64,000 nucleotides of DNA, from assembly GCA_021399435.1 (NCBI GenBank), contig JAJTUP010000011.1, positions 310,001 through 374,000 of the forward strand. Direction: 5' to 3'. The position numbers and the translations under genes were made by a program. The stretch comes from Diaporthe sp. PMI_573. Lineage: Eukaryota; Ascomycota; Sordariomycetes; Diaporthales; Diaporthaceae. Below are positions 35,561-50,623 of the stretch, piece after piece. The notes beneath the pieces are model-generated. The model did not search any database. It was not told where the DNA came from and saw only the letters and a program-made list of their open reading frames with translations. How positions within the stretch are numbered: position 1 is the stretch's first letter; the number at the start of each line of letters is the position of its first letter.

Positions 35561-38155
35561 TTACTTCTTGAATGTTCCAGCCTTGCCAGTACGTTCGTGG
35601 TGCATTCGCCGGGCCGCTGTGGGGCCTTCGGCATTCATCCTCGCCGCGTAAGGATCAAATGCCTTCTTCTTACCGAAAGCGTCCCCTGTTCTGTTGGACG
35701 CGGCAGCAGACCTCTGGGCATTCAAGACAGACTGCGCCTGGCTGTAGTCGAAAGGAACTTCTTCATCCTCGGGGGCATCTGCCTTTGCTTGTTTTCTCGC
35801 GTTTTTGGCTTCTTTGGCTCCCTTCTTCCTCGCTTTCCTTTCGCGCTTGCCGCTGCCGCCCTCGTCTACGTCAAGGGATATCATTTCTTCCGTGTCCAGC
35901 GGTGCTCCTCCGTCGCCCGAATCTTCATCTTGTACTTCTTCCATCTTGCGCTTCCGCCCCTGTCTCAGTGTGAACTCGGTGTTGTCCACGTCCAGGTCCT
36001 TCCCGGGCGCAGATGTCGCCTCCTCCGAGACTTCTAGCGGGATCATGTCCACCTCTCGTTCTTGGGATTGAGATTGGACCTCCTGTTGCGAAGCAGCGGC
36101 CACGGCTTCTTGCACAAATTGTGTCCAAGGCAGGGCGATCTGCTCGCTGATAGCGCCGTTCTGAGGCTGCGAGGAGCCATCCCAGAGGCTACTCAGTGGG
36201 ACAGGGCCAAAAAGCTGAGACTTCTCGCTTCGAAGCTCCTCCACTGGAGGCAGGTCCAGCTCTGGCTTGTCTTCCTTACCAAGCTCCCTCTTCGCCACAG
36301 CCGCGACCGAGCGATTATCAAGATACATGCTCCTGAAAAAGTCAATCGTGCCGGGTCCCTCGGCCCCAGCCTTTCTCGCTTCAGTGACGATGGAGAAGAG
36401 ATCCTCAACCGACTGTTTTGCCTTTTGGGATGACGAGTTTCCGAGTAAGCTCCACAGAGCTTTGGGGTCGTTTGGAAGGATCTTGGCTATTTCCATCATT
36501 ACTTGTGGTGGCATGATGAATGTTGGGTTCTCATCTTGCTGGCGCGCCACTTCATCGCGCCACTTGTGCAAGGCTTTGTAGACTGCAAATTGCTCGCCAC
36601 TGAGCCTGAGATGGCTCTTGTAGAGGAAGTTGGACCAGCCTCGAGCTCCCTCCCCGGTTTCTGGGTTCGCAGCAAAAGGTGTGTACCTGTCCAGTGATGT
36701 CTCCTTCGACTTCTGGAGTGTGTATTCGATCAGATCCTTCTCCGGATCACTGCGTTCAGACCGCTCGACAAGCTCGTTTCGTACATTGTCGTAAATGTAA
36801 AGTAGAAAGTGGGTGTCTGACCGGGCATAGTAGAACATCTCCTCCGGTAAAGGTCTAAGCACGTTAGCATTGCGCTGGTTACATTTCGCGGGATATCAAG
36901 TTTACCGTATTCTCCAGTCCGCCATTTGGTATTTCTTATCTGCATCAAAGTCGACAAAACTCTTGAGAAGGTACGCTAAGCTCCTCTGTGAGTAACCGAG
37001 TGCTGAGCTCGCGTGGTAGGTGTCGAAGAGCCCGACGATGTACAGTCCCAGGTCTCTCTGCAGCCAGATGATGTCCATAAAAGCGCCATGGAACACCTTG
37101 AGGATTTTAGGGTCGGCAAAGACCTCGTTCAGAACCTCAAGCTTGTGCCGCCATGGCCTCAGGGTATCCACAATCCAGTCCTTGTCTCGAGTGCTGATCT
37201 GCATTAGGGAAAGCAGCCCATGGTAAGAACGATAGTCGTGGTGCTCCAGATCGATCGCGATTTCCGTTGCTCCCTTGAGTTCTTCCAGCATCTCCAGGAC
37301 ACCTTCGTATGTGTCGACCCAGGTGGCAGTGGTTGTATCGATCGGCTGGTATGGTATGGGGTCCCGTATCTCGTAGGTGGTCTCCGGGTACTTCAACGTC
37401 AATATCTCGGTCTCGTAGGGGTGCTTGAACCTGAGCTGGCCGTCAGTATCTTTTGTAGCTCCCATGTCTCTCAAATTTCGAATCTTTCTCTGGAACCCTG
37501 CCCTCGCCTTCTTGCTCAGTTCGACGAGCGGCTTGCCTGCCCACTTGAGAGTAAGGGACGGTAAGAAAAGTGTGTAGTCATACTGTTGCTGGTTGTTTTC
37601 GTCAACCGCCACACCAAGACTGTCCTCCAGCGGCAGTGCAGCATGAGGTTTTCGTGTCAACAATGGCTTCCAAGGTCCAACAGCAAAATTGTCGACTTGT
37701 TGCTCGAAGGCAGTCTGTGGCTTGATGATGTTGGCGCGTCGGAAGTTGAAATCGAGCCGATCAGTCGTCTTCGGCTTCTTCTGTTGAGGTCCATTCTCGG
37801 GGAAATCGGACTTCCTTTTGACCAAGCCAGTGTACTCGTCCAAGCAAATGTCGGCTTTTTCGAGAAGCCCGTCGATCACGTCCACGATGCCACGCCACTG
37901 TATGTCGACATCTTCTGTATCCTCCAATTCGCCGGCGTTCTTCTGGCCGGTCGCCGCGGCGGCTGATTTGAGGAGGTCGCTGGAGAGGCTGAGCAGGCGC
38001 GTTGACTGCTCCTCGAGACGGTCGCCGGTGCTGGGGTTGACGGTCCGCTGAAACCCGAGGTCCTCACTCGCGATGCGCTGGACAGCTTTCGTAGTCGAGA
38101 CTAGGGAAGCCTGGATCTTCTCCTGCAGGGACTTGAAGTCCTGCGAGGGGTCCAT
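35561..38155 (-). CDS. RRP6: Nuclear exosome 3'-5' exonuclease RRP6 (EXOSC10)
   Basis: The DEDDy-family exoribonuclease of the nuclear exosome, which trims rRNA and snoRNA and degrades unstable transcripts. Exons are 38155-36906 and 36854-35561 with a 51-nt intron, giving 847 residues. Domains in order: PMC2NT (about 10-105), which binds the Rrp47 cofactor; the exonuclease domain (about 265-450) with IDLEHHDYRSYHG (Asp and Glu of motif I), HGAFMDIIWLQRDLGL and the motif III Tyr/Asp in YYARSDTHFLL; and an HRDC domain (about 490-570) with YKALHKWRDEVARQQDENP. The splice falls just before motif III, so intron retention would kill activity. The C-terminal 280 residues are charged, disordered and Lys-rich, expected for exosome tethering. 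Confidence 0.95.
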
Positions 38156-38847
38156 GGTGTTGAGTGATCCGAGGAAGAGTTCGCCAATGTCGGCGTCCCG
38201 AGTGGAGGAAACGAAACCAAGAAATTATTTGGGAGACTGCCGCATAGCCAGTTTGGCTCGAAAATTTACGGTGCTAGCGGGCAGGCAGTTGGCGGGCCCA
38301 GAAGCCAGCGGTTTAAACCCCCCCAGTGGGGATGGTCCCAAACAAGGTACTCACTTGCAGCAGGCGGCTGATAAGATAAGCCTCCCTGTGACGATGGTGT
38401 AAATCAGCGGACAGTCTTCACCACTGCCTGCAGGTTAGCATTCCGGTGGTTACTGGCTCCATTTCTAGGAGATCATCTTCCAAACTACAACCTTTATTCA
38501 CTGGCAGATTGACTTACACTTCACCTATCTGTATCAGTCATCAGCCAGCCGGGCTATTCCGATTGCAGCCCTGTTGCTTCAGCCTTATTCTTCTCAAGCT
38601 ATTCCAGCTTCACCTGTCTGGTTCTACCGAGCCTGGCTGTCGATGTAAAGACTGGAGGGCTATAAATTCAATCTGCCCCTTCGACCTAGCAGCAATAGCC
38701 TCCACAACTGGTGGCTCATACCGAATAGAGGGGCGGCAGGCGTAACGGGTTATTTCAACAGCCTCTGCAAGCTTGCCTGTAGAGCCTCGGAACCTCGGAG
38801 CTGTTGGATCTGCTTTGGGACCAGAGTCCTGGCAGCATCTATCGAGG
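38156..38847. other. Divergent promoter region of RRP6 and MDM35
   Basis: 690 bp between two divergent genes. Repeated short AGCCTG/AGCTATTC-like blocks lie around 38570-38640. No gene seen. Confidence 0.5.
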
Positions 38848-39299
38848 ATGTCTGCTTCCCTGGCCCCGGAGTGCAATGAGGTGAAGGAGTAGGTATCAAG
38901 AAACGGTGTTCTGGGTGACGGTTTACTGATCAGAAGCATAGAAAATATGATACTTGCTTTTTGAAATGGTACAGCGAGAGTAAGTAAAGAGAAAATGGCT
39001 TCTGTCATCCCAAACGCAGCAGGGTCTAACTCAACTGGTTGCAGAGTATCTCAGAGGAGTTGGAAAGTCTGATGACAATGAGTGCTCAGACCTGTTCAAG
39101 GACTATCAGAAATGTCTCAATGTATGATACCAGAAGAGAGCGATCCAGAGTTATCCTGGATTCTGTCTCTGCCCTGTCTACCCCCAACGCAGCTAACAAA
39201 TGACAGGTTGCCCTGAAGCAAAGAGGCATAGACAAGCTCCTGGAAGAAGCCAGGGAGGACAACAAGGAGAATGATGCCATACACTTGGGCAGGAAATGA
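38848..39299 (+). CDS. MDM35: MDM35 (TRIAP1 homologue), mitochondrial intermembrane-space twin CX9C protein
   Basis: Mdm35 partners the Ups/PRELI lipid-transfer proteins in the intermembrane space and enters by Mia40 oxidation. Four small exons, 38848-38888, 38942-38979, 39045-39121 and 39207-39299; introns are 53, 65, 53-to-85-nt class (the last is 85), all GT-AG with phases 2, 1 and 0. The 82-residue product opens MSASLAPECNEVKE. Cys9 and Cys19 form the first CX9C. The second CX9C lies in ECSDLFKDYQKCL. The core KYDTCFLKWYSEKYLRG and tail LKQRGIDKLLEEAREDNKEND match the family closely. No single open frame shows this gene because every exon is under 100 nt. It faces away from RRP6. Confidence 0.93.
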
Positions 39300-40141
39300 A
39301 GCTGCTGGCAATGCGATGGGAGTTGGGCTCAGGGAAGGCTCATCATTGCATCTGTGCATAAGACGTGTGCATAGCAGTACTCTGTTGTTTGTGGCGTTTT
39401 GGATTCGAAAAGGGGCTTGCAAAACCACACTCATCCATCAATCAAAATTAATGCCACTCTGGATCACTTCCGACCAGCAGTTCCGCCACGAAACACGCTG
39501 CCCAACTGAGGCTGCTCAAGACAGTGTGTTGTGACTACTGGCGTGTCTGGATATTACAGCGGCAAAAACCATCTCAGTGATATGAATTGCTTCATATTAG
39601 GTAATGTGTTCATGGCCTCAGCTTTTTCGTAGAATGCATTGTACATACACAGTAGCCGAGGTTTGGCATATCACTGGCTGTCTGCTTCCTGCAAACCCCT
39701 TGTGGCCCAGAGTTGCTTGCGAGGCTTGGTAGGCACGGTAGGCTACCTAGGTACACTCTGCCTGTGCCAATAACGCCAGACAGAGATGGGCCTGCGGTCC
39801 ATTGATGCCTCGACCCAGAACTCAGGGGACGACCAAGGGCCTAGAACCAGGGATCCCCACTGAAGAAGGCTGGAAATGCCGGCAGGCAGGCGGAACCACA
39901 GCAAGGGTCTGAGCTTGGCTTCTCCAGCTCCAAACCAAGTCAACCAGTGCATGTGGTAATTAAAACTGATTGCGACAGCTCGTCACGTCTGGCGAACCAC
40001 AGTCTTCCCGCCCTGCCTCTTATCGTGCGTGGACAAAAGACAATCCCAGGACTCGGCCTGGGACTCTCCTGTTTTCCAACCTCACTCACAATACCAACAA
40101 ACTCGGAATGCGCTTAAAGTAGCGACCCAGACGGCGATTCT
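39300..40141. other. Intergenic region
   Basis: 840 bp between two plus-strand genes. It contains one CCTAGGTA palindrome copy (39743-39754). No gene seen. Confidence 0.55.
39743..39754. repeat. CCTAGGTA palindromic element, copy 5
   Basis: CTACCTAGGTAC, about 390 nt before the small membrane-protein gene. Confidence 0.55.
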
Positions 40142-40624
40142 ATGCACCCCTTCTCCGCCCTAACGATTGGAATCTTCGTAGCCGGCTACACCACCGCTCG
40201 ATGGGACCTTGTCACGAGGCTCTATGAGCTCGCCATCTTTGCTTGGGACTACGGAGTTGTTGTGAGTCTCGCCCCTCACCCGCACACCGTGTCTCTCACG
40301 CGCAGCATGCCCACCTCCAATGCTCACCAGAAATCCCCCGACCGCACTCATGGACCCCGCTAACCAATCTCTCTCTTCCCCGTCCTAGTCGCGCGCCGCA
40401 AACGGTTTTGTCGTACTGTCGCTGTTCTTCCTCGTCGTCCTCCTGCCTGTGGCACGTCTTGCAGTAAGAGAGTCAGACCTGGTACGACCGTTTCTCCGCC
40501 CTGTGGAGTCCTTCCCTGCGACCTGTCTCGACGCGCGCGCCGCTAACATCCGCTCAAGCATCCTCGGTCCACCGGCTCAGGCATATCCGCACGGGAGCAG
40601 CTGAGACGGAGAGGGTCGTTCTAG
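40142..40624 (+). CDS. Small two-helix membrane protein of unknown function
   Basis: I do not recognise a named family. Exon 1 (40142-40261) codes 40 residues with a hydrophobic segment (ALTIGIFVAGYTTA) and an amphipathic WDLVTRLYELAIFAWDYGVV. A 127-nt intron (GTGAGT to CCTAG, 40262-40388) leads to exon 2, SRAANGFVVLSLFFLVVLLPVARLAVRESDL, a clear transmembrane helix. I favour a second intron (40482-40558), because it has a GCTAAC branch site just before its CAAG end. That gives a 92-residue protein ending REQLRRRGSF at 40624. If unspliced there, the frame continues to a stop at 40604. The gene ends only 34 nt before the GPI1 ATG on the same strand, which is unusually tight. Confidence 0.6.
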
Positions 40625-40658
40625 AGTCGTAGATCCGCGTCAATCGAGGCTGTCTGTC

Positions 40659-43047
40659 ATGCCAGAGCATGATGGGTTGATGCGCATTTTCTGGCCGATC
40701 GACATCCCAAGGTCGGACCTGCCTGGGGTGGTCGTGGGCTGGAGGAACTCGGCATTGGATGTGTTCGTGGTCGCCATTCTGGAAGCTGTCGATGTCAGTC
40801 CCCTCATGGAGCGTGCAGCGTGAGAGTGCCCTGCTAAGCCGAACCCGCCAGGCTCGAAATGTCGAGGGCGCGCTGAAGTCCCTCACCCTGTTCAGGAGCG
40901 CTCCCCACCCGATAGGACGAATCTTCGAGCTGTGCGGCCAGTCAAGTATGCACGTGCTTGGTGTCTCAAATGCCGACGACTCGTTTGTGATAGACCCGTC
41001 GTGGGTGCGTGTCAATATGGATGCCAATACTCGAATCCCTCAAGTCCGATGTGCGAAGGCCTCAAGTATCCAGATTATACTATTCCAGCGACCGCTCCCG
41101 ACGAGAATGCAATACATATCGCTCAATCCCATTGCGCTAGCCTTGGGGGACAAGCCTATGGACGAGAGGATGGCGCCCGTCGGTGAGGCCGAGGCCCAGG
41201 AGGAGACACAGGAACGACTTCGGAGGGAGAAGTCCGAGAGACTCATGGAGAAGCTCAAACAGCATTCTATCATAAAGCGACCTGCCTCGAACAAGGAAAG
41301 GGCCCTGCCCAGAATCGTCAACCAGATAAATTGGTCCTCAGAGCTCGAGATGCTTCTCCAGAAAAACGTGTCAAGGCTAGGAGCGAGGCCCAAGCGAAGT
41401 CTGAGTGTGTCTGAGCGTGTGGTAGAGTCTGCGACTACGATGAAGAACATTGCTCTTCTCTGGATATGGGAGCTGATCACCGTCTATCTCTATCCCATCA
41501 TCCGGCGAGGGTTCATTTTTGGCCTCATTGGCCACCGGATAGCGGCTGAGATGCTGCTAGTGGTCTTGGAGTGGCGACCTCAGCCTCACGTTGCTGCCCT
41601 CAAGGATATCTCGGCCACTGCGCAGCAAGTTGAGATTCGGCTGCAGCAGTTCTGCTACTGGCCAATGCAGTACGTCACGTTGAGGCAGAGGAAGAACGAC
41701 TGGGAGAGTGTGACGACAAGTCATCCTGACTACATCCGATTCTACAACAGCCTTTGGCTTGTTGCTAATGACGTGATCATCGGGATCGCCTTGGGTTCAT
41801 ACATAATCGACAACGCCTCCTGGGTCGCAGACCAGATCAGCCTCATCCTGACAACCTACACCGTCGAAGCTCTGCAGAGCGGTATTTCCTGGTTGATGGG
41901 TTGGCCCGCCGGTTTGAAGCTCAACACCGAATTGGCGGCGTTTCTTGGCGACTTGTTCCTGTGGGTCATCGATTACTGGGCCAGTAAGTCACCGCGTGTG
42001 TTCACACTGCGTGTAGCTGCCTCCTGACACTCTCTAGGCTGCATCGACACCTTCCGGCCGGCGCTACCTGGCGTCATCTGGTTCATCGGCTTCACCAGTT
42101 TTGCCGGTGCCAGCATGCCCATCGCAGTGTTCTCGGACTTGCTTTCCATCCTGACCGTCCATATATACTCTTTCTACCTCGCCTCCGCCCGTATATATCA
42201 CTGGCAACTGACAATCCTCATCTCGCTATTCCATCTGTTCAGAGGAAAGAAACACAACGTCCTGCGGAACCGTATAGACTCGTGCGACTACGACCTCGAT
42301 CAGCTCTTGGTGGGCACGATCGTCTTCTGCCTTCTCTTGTTCCTGCTGCCGACTGTCGTGGTGTTCTACCTCAACTTCGCCATAGCCCGGATGGTCATCA
42401 TCTCGCTAAAAGCAGCCTTTGATACACTTCTTTCCTGCCTGAACCATTTCCCCCTGTTTGCCCTGATGCTCCGGATCAAGGACCCTCAGAGGTTACCAGG
42501 TACGTCTGTTTCGCTTAGAAATGCACAGGCGGCGTGACCTTGCTAACACGTGTCCAGGGGGCATTCGTTTTGAACTTCGTGATACCCAAAATTATAGAGT
42601 TGTACATAATCCAGCAATACCAGATCTTCCGTCTACATCGGTAATCTACCTCAAGGTATAAACAAGCTTTCATGATATTCGCCCTCGGTTGTCTCCCAGC
42701 CTCTGTCACGTCGACCGCACAGAAACATACAGCTGACTCTTCATCGTCTCTAGTCCATACCCCTGACCTTTCGCGCCATGTTCCACCAATACTTCCAGAT
42801 GGCCGCGCGCATCCGGAAGCACTATCTCTCACCTCGTGTGCTCCTGTGCCTGCTCACGGGCAAGTTCGTCCCGCCCATCAACCGCAAGAACCTGTACAGT
42901 CTTCAGTACAGCATGTTGCCGGCCAAGAGGTCGGGGATCATGGAGATGTGGGCTGCGGTCAACTCGCTCGTGAGAAACGAGAAGAGGCAGCCCCTGCCGG
43001 TGATGAATGGGAGGCTGACCAGGACGCGGGGGTACGGTGGGCACTGA
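40659..43047 (+). CDS. GPI1: GPI-GlcNAc transferase subunit GPI1 (PIG-Q)
   Basis: An ER membrane subunit of the complex that adds GlcNAc to phosphatidylinositol, the first step of GPI-anchor synthesis. Five exons, 40659-40793, 40852-41983, 42038-42499, 42558-42655 and 42754-43047; introns are 58, 54, 58 and 98 nt with phases 0, 1, 1 and 0, giving 706 residues. The N-terminus MRIFWPIDIPRSDLPGVVVGW is typical; ATG 40680 is an alternative start 7 codons in. A charged helix (about 200-260) precedes the Gpi1 domain. The latter has several membrane spans and the blocks EIRLQQFCYWPMQYVTLRQRK, HPDYIRFYNSLWLVANDVI and FRGKKHNVLRNRIDSCDYDLDQ-type sequence. The C-terminal block RKNLYSLQYSMLPAKR matches the family end. 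Confidence 0.92.
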
Positions 43048-45155
43048 TGGGCCATAGCGAGAACGGTCTAGGGTCTGGTAGAAACAACGAGCGTGATCAA
43101 AATTAAGTTTGTGTGCTGAATGTGTAACGACATTCCTGTATGTGTCCTGAAACTCCCACGATGATATGCTGAGGACCCAATATGGTTGGTTAGTGTGATT
43201 GTCCAGGAAGATTTCTCGTTTACAGTCGTCACACTGCATGGTATTTAGCCACTCATGCCCACGGCTGCGTCCCAACACTCAAGGCTCGAGGCACCGTGTC
43301 CATATCCCTTGGTCCACAAATCTAGTCGCAGCTAGATAGATTCACAGCATCAGCGACGCTATGACAAGGTGTAATGGACCGTTTGCGCAAATGCCCAGTC
43401 GTCTCTCATATATTGTGATTTGAACAAATGCTGTTCAGCAGGCTGCTATGAACACCGCGAATACAAGCCTGGCAGGTGCCCGTTTCTGCAAGCACATGCT
43501 TTTCTGCCCAACTTTCCGCATTGTTGTCTGACCAAATCTCATCTGTCAATCTCTTTCAAAAGCATGAGAACGGAAAGTATACGAAATCGCTCGAGCATGT
43601 GAGGATAAATGATTTACGACTTCACAGGGGAATACTCGAAAATCAGATTCATCCAGATATAGTGAGATTTGGATTCAACGCTTGTCAGAAATAGCTTGAG
43701 TCCCTTTGCAGCTGATAGATAAGTGACCCGATCCATGGATGTTGAATTACAAGTCGTATCGGAAGCAATGAACAGAGTCTATGGATTCACCAGGCTCTGC
43801 GAGTTGTAGACTTCAGGATGCTATGTTGGCTTCTAACAATATCAGAAAACGAAGAAGATGAAATTGAGTTTGAGCTGGTTTCTTATCTTTAAAATCTGCG
43901 CAAAGACAATTGCGAGGTCAGAGGTTGGGGGAAATCAAATCGGTGTTACGACATCAATTGGAGTCAAGCTTTTCAAGAACTGCTGAAATTGAACCTGCTT
44001 TCTAAAGGGCGACACGCCAGTTGACAAAAGGGGAGGTCAATCCGAACTGACAAGATGAGGCAGCGTAAAGTTGCAACAGATACTGACTGTCCATCATTCT
44101 TGACTGATTATACCAAGTTCTAAATCTTCCTGCTGATGTCAGGTAGCCACTGGCCGACAATCACATGTCTGTGAAGATATGTGGTCATCAGGCCAATTCG
44201 TATGGCCAATTTTCCTTTTGAGCATCATTTCTTCACATCTAATTACTTCAATACTCTCTGGCTCTGAATCCGCCGAAATAGATATCCTTTTTGGGAAACA
44301 AGTGTGATTTGAATCCTTTCAGATTACGTCTTAGTTACAAAACGACGTGTGTAACTCTCAAACTTCGACACAGCGGCCTAACTTTAAAATGCTAAGCTTT
44401 TCTCAGGTCCACTTGTCCACTTTGGCGGAATTCGCAAGCTGTCCACTACTAAGCATCTTTGTGTGACTTGGTGATACTTGGTGATATCCTTCCTCTCCCT
44501 TCGATATAGCCTAGGTTTGTTCTCACAATCCAAAATCTGGCTCAATCAACCATTGAAATCAGCGGTATTTCCAGAAACGGATAGCCTTGAAGTATGCAAC
44601 TGCCGGGAAAGAAGCGGGTTGGCCAGTTTTGTCCCACCCCATGCATATCCCGCACACAGTAACACAATAGAATGGCCAGCTGTGACTCAGACTAGTTGAA
44701 AGTTGAGACTACCACTACAAAAAGGTACAGGCTGGACAGCATCTCCTCTGACATGACTGGGAGCGGCTCTGTGTAGCAAGATCACGGAATTCATCGGCCT
44801 GAGATTATGACTCAAAGCAGTGACATGGCGACGTGACGATTGGGATTCTCAGAGGAGCATTGACTTTTTGGGACAGCTCGGCCTCATAGTTTCGCAAGCT
44901 TGATACCAACAGAATGTCTCTGTCATACCTTCTACAGACGGATGATACAGTCTTTGGTCACACACCTCCGCGCACAACTGCCCTGTTTGCTTCTTGTAAC
45001 AGCTCTGGAAAATGATAAATGTCTGGACTCACTCGCGCATCGGTAATTGCCATGCAGCACCCACCTTTTATCGGTCTCTTCGCATACGAAAAAGAGCGCT
45101 CTAGAGCAAATAGCTCTGCATTCTATCTGTATTGAGAACAAGTCGTCTCGCTACC
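43048..45155. other. Gene-poor, AT-richer stretch
   Basis: 2.1 kb without a supportable gene. GC is visibly lower than in the genes; I counted 23 of 60 bases as G or C in the line at 43801. No open frame over about 75 codons beyond the GPI1 3' end. I found no transposon ends or long repeats by eye. Confidence 0.5.
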
Positions 45156-45581
45156 ATGGAAACTTCAGAACAGCCTCGGAACGAAAGCAGCAATGACGCT
45201 AATGGCGCCTCGAATGCCCTGAGCTTCATGTTGAGTGGGTTGATACCAGCCTGTGCCGTCTTAGCAGTTGTCTTGATCGGCCTTATCTGGTTCAAGAGTG
45301 GCTGTCTCGAAAGCGCCGGGCGAACGGACGAGAATGAGGACGAGTCACTTCCGGACCAGCCCAAGTACTCGGGTTCCTTGGGAAGGGAGCAAGACCAAGC
45401 GCCGCCTCCATACGAAGCGGCAAGGAACCCCCAGGGGTCAACGACGGAGGGATGGGGTGATGATCGCACGATTTGTGACGAGGGAGACGACCATCATTTT
45501 CAACGCCGTGGGGACTCCAGACAGCCAACTGCACCGAGCTTGCCCTCATCAGACACGACTTGCCTAAACTCGAAGGCTTAG
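45156..45581 (+). CDS. Candidate single-pass membrane protein with PPxY motif
   Basis: An intronless frame of 141 residues from METSEQPRNES. It has an acidic/polar N-terminus of about 25 residues, one strong transmembrane helix (residues about 27-45, LIPACAVLAVVLIGLIW) and a polar tail with PPPYEAA, a possible binding site for WW domains of Rsp5-type ligases. The topology resembles small fungal membrane proteins near the cell surface, but I recognise no family. The composition is plausible for coding and the frame is isolated from other genes. An ATG 8 codons upstream (45132) also fits. It could be a chance frame. Confidence 0.42.
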   Translation: METSEQPRNESSNDANGASNALSFMLSGLIPACAVLAVVLIGLIWFKSGCLESAGRTDENEDESLPDQPKYSGSLGREQDQAPPPYEAARNPQGSTTEGWGDDRTICDEGDDHHFQRRGDSRQPTAPSLPSSDTTCLNSKA

Positions 45582-48342
<2,761 letters not shown>

Positions 48343-50623
48343 TGTGTCTGATGGAGGGGAGAGAGGTGTGAAACAGAAGAACTTTTGATAGAAAGGGAAG
48401 GCTTGGGCAGGTTGCTTGAGGACGGCAAGGTTCGAGTAGATGCTCGGTATGGATGAGGGAAAAAATGAGAGTCGAAGGGAAAAGGACAGAGCGGAGGTCA
48501 GGTGAATGGGTGGGACGGGGACCCGGAGCTGCCAGCCAACAAAACCCAGCAAACCACCGAGACTCGAGTATCACGGGCCAATGACAACCTAAGCAGGAAC
48601 ACTCGATCCACCGCATCATCGAAGCCACCACTATGTCAGGATCCACCATCCTTGGCCGTCAACAAGGAAAAATGACGCCCCGGGTGCCGGGGAGCTCACT
48701 CGAGCTCGGGCGATATCGGGACTTGTCTGGACGGACGTGACATTCATAAGGAGGTATGATCCCTCGAATCCAGGCGAGTAGTGTAGTTCTTTTCACTGCC
48801 GTGCTGCCAAGTTGGCAGTCGACACGACTCATGAGAGTTCCAACAGTCCTACTTATCTGATCGAATCGCCCGCGGGGAATCTTCGCAATGACACTCCGGG
48901 CATGCAGCCAGCGACTTGCAGCTTCTCGCAGCGTCTCTGGAGCTATTACGCTCTGAGATGAACTCAAAGGGGAGCATCATGCTGTCGAGAAAAAAAAAGT
49001 TTTCCGCCTGAGATTCTCTCAGGGGGCAGGCAAAGTCAATGCTAGCAACGAGCAGTTCGGATAGCGATAGCATATGATATGTGACCCCCACGGGCCGAAT
49101 CCTTGTCTGCGGCTAGAGAAAGAAGCGGCAACTTGCTCAAGGGTGTTCCTGAGTGTTTGGGCCATGCGACTCTGGGCCATGCAGCGCCGAACATGGTTTA
49201 TCGGCTCCCGGGAGAGAAGGTTTCAGTGCCTGTGACGGTGAGTGCTATAGCTGGGCCAGGGCTGCCTGCAAGATTTGGGTGCCTTGTCCGCCAGAGGCAC
49301 GTTCCGCTGGGCCGCTCGCCCATGGGCTGAGGTTGGTCCCATATTGCACTTGGCGGCGGTCAGGAATAGCTAATAGAGCAGCAAGTGATATGAGAATCGA
49401 GGGCCGACGCGATGACAACAGAAAGACACCCAGGTCCGGTTATGAAGGTCCTGAGGGATTGTGCTGGATCCAGAGCAGCCCATGATGGAAATGACTCTTG
49501 ATCCTCGGCTGCTGGGAATTGAGACAGCGGTGCAATAATAGCAGTAGTGCCTGCCTGTAGGCTTCGACGCGCTGACGTCGAGAGCATCGAAAATTTTTCC
49601 AAGCCCAAACCAAATCATCCCGCGATCACCCGTGCTGTGCAACCCTGCCAGACGCTCAGGACCGCCCGCCCCTGCAAGCCGCCAATTAGGCCTTGGCATT
49701 CGGAGCCTCAATTCTGACGTTGCAGCTTGAGCTTGAGCTCGGGTCAGAAAAAGAAGGCTCTCTCACTGCTACGCCGCAATGCGCGCGACCTGTCGCTTTG
49801 AGAAATCCCGGCTGCAGGGGTGACAGCTGACCCAGGGGGCCGGATTCGTCCGTGCAGCAGATTGCAGCTGACAGATTGTCTTGAGACGGTCTTGTTGTTT
49901 TCATTTCCTTGTCTCCTGCTTACTGCTCCTGCTTACTGCTCCTGCTTACTGAGGGCACCCTTAAATTGTAACTGTTCATGCAGACTTCGGGGAACGGTGT
50001 AAATTACATTCCCACACCAGCACCATCAACCCGTCTTACGCTGTGGTAGCTCTCACACCGCGATCGATCGCCCCTGGTTCTCAACAGGTCCAAGGCATGT
50101 GAGGATCAACCATGTCGGACCGTTTTGACGCTGCCCAGGTTTGGTCCGTTGGATTCCGCGGTTGCATTCCCGCGTGGCTGCACCCGAGATTACTGCAGAC
50201 TAAGTTTTGCGCCACGCCGCGAGCCCATTGCTCTCAGCCCAGCTGCAATTTGGACTAGATGGGATTGATCTACTGCGCTGGGCTGTGCTGTACATGGCGG
50301 AACAAGTTTGCTCTTTTTCAGCCCCCAATTCCTCTCTCCTCCCGGGCTGGCCCAAGCTCCTTGCCCGAAAGGGAAACCGGGCATGTTTTGGCTGTCTTGA
50401 TCATGCTTTGGAATAGCTGACAATGTTATGCCGTATCGACATGCTGCCAAGATATAAGCATGTTTTCAATGATGATTTAGGCTTTAAATGTATTGTAACA
50501 CTATGAATGTAGAATACTTAGGCCACAGTCTAGATGCAGTTGTTACGCTGTATTGTAATTGCAAGTTGGATATCTTGGATAGTACTCCATACACCAAGGT
50601 CCACCGTCTAGAAGGAGTGGATG
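48343..50623. other. Long intergenic region
   Basis: 2.3 kb holding the ATP9 promoter and 3' flank of the MYST gene. It contains a 13-nt tandem repeat (49913-49951). Short frames on both strands show no family signature. AT-rich near 50450-50600. Confidence 0.5.
49913..49951. repeat. 13-nt perfect tandem repeat, three copies
   Basis: Three exact head-to-tail copies of CTCCTGCTTACTG in non-coding DNA. Confidence 0.95.
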
